A DNA stretch of 64,000 nucleotides from Streptomyces sp. NBC_01669 (GTDB taxonomy: Bacteria; Actinomycetota; Actinomycetes; Streptomycetales; Streptomycetaceae). The stretch is taken from NCBI RefSeq assembly GCF_026339735.1, contig NZ_JAPEQG010000002.1:1116001-1180000 (forward strand), read 5' to 3'. The notes under the pieces were generated by a model. That model was not told where the DNA came from. It was given only the letters and a program-made list of their open reading frames with translations, and made no database searches. Made by a program: the position numbers and the translations under genes. Of this stretch, positions 61,372 to 64,000 are shown in pieces. Position 1 is the stretch's first letter; each line of letters opens with the position of its first letter.

Positions 61372-62163
61372 TCAGCCCGGCTTGACCGCCAGCGTCGCAA
61401 AATAGTGCGACATGTATTGAGCGGATGCGTTGGATTGGTGCGGCGCTTCCGCGAAGCCGGTGACGACGAACCCCGCGGCGAGTTGCCCGCCGATCTGGTC
61501 GGTGAGGGTGTGGCTGTATTCAAGAGCGGCATCCGCGCCGAACTTCGTGGCGCGTTCCTCGGCGGAGTACTGCGTGACATCGCTGTAGGGCAGCTTGTGC
61601 ACGACGATCAGCTCGCCGCGCTCGTCGAGCGCCTCGTGGTCGAACAAGTACACATCAGGGTTGAGGAAGCCCACGAGCAGAGTTCCGCCCGGTCGCAGGA
61701 TGCGGAAGCACTCACGCCACACCGGTGCCAAGTCTGGTACGAATAGGTTAGAGACCGGATGGAATAGGACGTCGAATGTTGCGTCGCCGAAGGCGCTGAG
61801 GTCGCGCATGTCGCCTAGGACGGTGCGCAGCTCGAGTCCGTCGCGCGCCGCCACCATCTGGTCCTGGCCGAGCTGGCGGGGTGAGTTGTCGAATACGGTG
61901 ACCCGCGCCCCTGCGGCGGCGAGGATCGGACCCTGCTGGCCACCGCCGGAGGCCAGGCACAACACGTCCTTGCCGGTCAGGTCCGTCGGCAGCCAGGAGC
62001 GGTCGACTGGCTCACGCCCGATGAGAACAATCGACCAGTCGCCCATGCGGGCGCGCTCGACATCCTCAGCACTCACCGGCCTCGACCACTCGTTGCCCTC
62101 TTGGACATACTTGTCCCAGGCTGCCCGATTGTGGGCAACGGGGTCGACAACAATGTCCTGCAC
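61372..62163 (-). CDS. Class I SAM-dependent methyltransferase
   Basis: A 263-residue enzyme. Motif I variant VLCLASGGGQQGPILAAAGA, VTVFDNSPRQLGQDQ (motif II acidic), GDMRDLSAFGDATFDVLFHP, and RILRPGGTLLVGFLNP (motif post-II). The sequence resembles bacterial class I methyltransferases acting on small molecules; substrate not predictable. ATG 62163. Convergent with the decayed methyltransferase. No cluster partner. 62164-62390 is non-coding. Confidence 0.85.
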   Translation of the reverse strand: MQDIVVDPVAHNRAAWDKYVQEGNEWSRPVSAEDVERARMGDWSIVLIGREPVDRSWLPTDLTGKDVLCLASGGGQQGPILAAAGARVTVFDNSPRQLGQDQMVAARDGLELRTVLGDMRDLSAFGDATFDVLFHPVSNLFVPDLAPVWRECFRILRPGGTLLVGFLNPDVYLFDHEALDERGELIVVHKLPYSDVTQYSAEERATKFGADAALEYSHTLTDQIGGQLAAGFVVTGFAEAPHQSNASAQYMSHYFATLAVKPG

Positions 62164-62390
62164 GTTTAACTCCCTGCTACAGCCGAGCGGACACCTGCGG
62201 TACTGACAGTTCGGTGCCGCTAGCCAACACGATTGCAGGGTGCGGGCTCAACCAAATTAGCGGGCATCGAGGTGTCCACGGGCTCGACGGGTGGTCGCGC
62301 AGCGGGTGCGTAAGCGCGGGTCTGTACGGTGAACGGCCCTGTCTCATATTCGGTGGTGACGTAGAGTTGTGAGGGGTCGTTGACATCAGT

Positions 62391-62980
62391 GTGATGGATG
62401 TCAACGAGCTTGTGCAGACGGTGTTTTCGGGACTGTCCCCGCTGGTCATCGAGGATGTGGCCGCCGAGGGTGAGCGGATCGTGGTGCGGGCACGGACTCC
62501 GAAGGACACCGCGGTCTGCCCGATATGCGGGGCCTCGTCGGGACGCGTGCATGGCTATTACTGGCGGACCGTGGCCGACATACCGGTCGACGGTCGACGG
62601 GTGGTGGTCCGCGTACGGGTGCGGCGCCTTGTGTGCCCCACGCGCGGCTGCCGCCACACCTTCCGCGAGCAGGTGCCCGGAGTCCTGGAGCGATACCAGC
62701 GACGCACAGCCCCTCTGACCAGGCAAGTCAAGGCCGTGGTCAAAGAGTTAGCGGGCCGGGCTAGAGCACGCCTGCTGGCGATACTCGCGATGGGTCTCTC
62801 GCGTCACACGGCCCTGCGCACCCTGCTGCGCATCCCGTTGCCCACCGGACGGGTGCCCCGCGTGATCGGCGTCGACGACTTCGCTCTGCGCCGGCGGCAC
62901 CGCTACGCCACCGTGGTGATCGACGCCGAGACCCATGAGCGGATCGACGTGCTGCCCGACCGCACGGCCGAGACTGCGGG
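62391..62980 (+). pseudogene. ISL3-family transposase, N-terminal part, interrupted by IS3
   Basis: GTG 62391 or ATG 62394: DVNELVQTVFSGLSPLVIED, zinc-finger TAVCPICGASSGRVHGYYWR, then RRLVCPTRGCRHTFREQVPG, and the first DDE Asp in VIGVDDFALRRRHRYATVVI. The frame is cut at DRTAETAG by the IS3-type element starting at about 62981; the rest must lie beyond it, outside the window. Confidence 0.85.
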
Positions 62981-63050
62981 TGAAGCTCCCCCTTTGACCT
63001 GGACAGCCTGATACTGGGACGGAAGGTCCCGGAGGAAGCAGTTACAGGCA

Positions 63051-63356
63051 GTGAGCAAGAAGAGCAATATGAGCAAGCGGTATACGGCGGAGTTCAAGCG
63101 GGATGCCGTTGCGCTGGCGTTGTCGTCGGACAAGACGGTCACCGAGGTCGCCCGGGACCTGGGGGTGAGCCCGGAGGGTCTGCGAGGCTGGGTGAAGCAG
63201 GCCAAGGTCGACCGGGGCGAGGGGTCTGCCGGGGCTCTGACCAGCGCCGAGCGCGAAGAACTCGCCCAGTTGCGGCGCAAGGTCCGCGAGCTCGAGAAGA
63301 CGGTCGACATCCTGGGAAAAGCGACCGCCTTCTTCGCGCAGGACAAGATGAGGTAG
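63051..63356 (+). CDS. IS3-family OrfA (nested element)
   Basis: A 101-residue HTH protein: SKRYTAEFKRDAVALALSSD, VTEVARDLGVSPEGLRGWVK, coil REELAQLRRKVRELEKTVDI, then LGKATAFFAQD. GTG 63051 with GGAGGAAGCAGTTACAGGC upstream. The slippery codons GGA AAA are in this frame, so -1 slippage leads into orfB. Confidence 0.92.
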   Translation: MSKKSNMSKRYTAEFKRDAVALALSSDKTVTEVARDLGVSPEGLRGWVKQAKVDRGEGSAGALTSAEREELAQLRRKVRELEKTVDILGKATAFFAQDKMR

Positions 63357-64000
63357 ACACCGCCACGCGGTGCCGCTTCATCGACGCGGAGAAGGCATCG
63401 GGCGGCAATCCCGCCGGTCACAGCGTTGCGCTGCTGTGCCGTGCGCTGGGAGTGCCGCGCTCGACTTACTACGCGCACCGGGCGACGGCGTCGGCGCGTC
63501 GAGCCGCGTGGCGCGAGGAGGAGCGCCTCGTGAACGAGATCCGAGTACTCCATGCCGGGTCACGCGGCGCCTACGGGGTCCCGCGGATCCACGCCGCCCT
63601 GCGGCGGGCCGGGCGGATCATGAACCTGAAGAAGGTCGAGCGGCTGATGCGCAAGCACCGGATCGTCGGGATCACCCGCCGCCGGCGTCGGGGGCTGACC
63701 CGGCAGGCGAAGCGGGCGGTGTTCGCCGCCGATCTGATCGTTCGGGACTTCACCGCAACCCGCCCCGGGATGCGGCTGGTCGGTGACATGACCGAACTCG
63801 TCACGCTGGAAGGGAAGTTGTATCTGGCGACCTGCATCGATCTCGCGACGCGGGAGGTGATCGGCTGGGCGATGGCCGACCACCACCGCGCCGAGCTGCC
63901 GGTCGCAGCCCTGCGGATGGCGGCCGGACGCGGCACTCTGGAGGACGGCTGCATCATGCATACCGACCGCGGCAGCGAATACACGAGTGACGAATTCCGC
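63353..64000 (+). CDS. IS3-family OrfB transposase (partial)
   Basis: The -1 frame runs from the slippery site through VDTATRCRFIDAEKASGGNP, LGVPRSTYYAHRATAS, the HTH_21 region SRGAYGVPRIHAALRRAGR, first Asp in VGDMTELVTLEGKLYLATCI, second Asp in MHTDRGSEYTSDEF. It is open to the window edge; the Glu lies beyond. It is made as a fusion with OrfA by frameshifting (family knowledge). Confidence 0.92.

Larger units (their letters stand above)
62981..64000 (+). mobile_element. IS3-family element nested in ISL3, right end outside window
   Basis: The left end is about 62981 (TGAAGCTCCCCCTTTGACC), where ISL3 homology stops. It carries orfA and orfB with a GGGAAAA slippery heptamer at 63314-63320. 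It is unrelated in sequence to the 1587-bp IS3 pair. Confidence 0.8.

Noticed and set aside
1..64000. Long open frames antisense to real genes across the window
   Set aside because: High GC keeps alternative frames open; these translations are Arg/Ala/Pro/Gly-rich without motifs and overlap better-supported genes.
1..64000. tRNA or attachment site for an integrated element
   Set aside because: I looked near the replication module and IS ends and saw no cloverleaf or long direct repeat; a covariance search would be needed to exclude it.

Overview
The window is high-GC actinobacterial DNA, most likely Streptomyces. The evidence is GTG/TTG starts, mycelial-type PAS/GAF/PP2C phosphatases, a WYL regulator, an XRE-flavoprotein pair, an OhrR-type regulator and the transposon families present. 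No tRNA, rRNA or CRISPR array was found. The density of insertion sequences, truncated genes and duplicated cassettes looks like a plastic chromosome arm or an integrated-element graveyard rather than core chromosome.

Layout. 1-3.6 kb: an MFS exporter coupled to a frameshifted ATP-grasp ligase, divergent from a WYL regulator. 4-5.6 kb: an SMI1/KNR4 protein and an ISKra4 relic. 5.7-9.5 kb: a plasmid-type replication module, with an iteron-like cluster, a frameshifted primase-polymerase, an SF3/P4-type helicase and two small downstream ORFs. 9.7-14.1 kb: alpha/beta hydrolase, NTF2-like and P450 remnants, a protein O-mannosyltransferase, and an ECF sigma factor with a membrane partner. 14.5-16.5 kb: an IS607-type element. 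17-29.5 kb: two PP2C-type phosphatases, one with degenerate metal ligands, around an oxidoreductase-VOC cassette, an OhrR regulator, the first copy of an IS3 element, and arsenite-permease and other debris. 29.6-36.1 kb: an IS605-type element, then a Tn3 transposase whose two ends are separated by a second oxidoreductase-VOC cassette. 36.3-39.1 kb: TetR with a quinone-oxidoreductase-like enzyme behind three evenly spaced operators, the second copy of a 202-bp MITE, and an IS6 relic.

39.2-48.2 kb (minus strand) is the most interesting block. A response regulator and histidine kinase are followed by an operon encoding a polylysine-synthetase-type single-module NRPS (adenylation, carrier, membrane and three tandem soluble domains), a diaminobutyrate-type class III aminotransferase and a dedicated aspartokinase with an eroded regulatory region. 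Together these predict a secreted cationic poly(diaminobutyrate)-type homopolymer: aspartate to aspartyl phosphate (aspartokinase), to aspartate semialdehyde (housekeeping dehydrogenase), to 2,4-diaminobutyrate (aminotransferase), to polymer (synthetase).

48.4-64 kb: a TnpB-related gene without a zinc finger, a secreted protein, an XRE regulator with a flavoprotein, a PIN-domain gene split by a second IS605 copy, a small gene split by the second IS3 copy (3-bp target duplication visible), fragments of dxs, GGDEF and CBS genes, a voltage-gated channel divergent from a TatA-like gene, a decayed and an intact methyltransferase, and an ISL3 transposase interrupted by another IS3 element that runs off the window.

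Several otherwise convincing genes carry single-base frameshifts (ATP-grasp, primase, NTF2-like, TnpB-related). Some may be sequencing errors in G/C runs rather than real inactivation. All family assignments are by eye from conserved motifs; no database search was possible.
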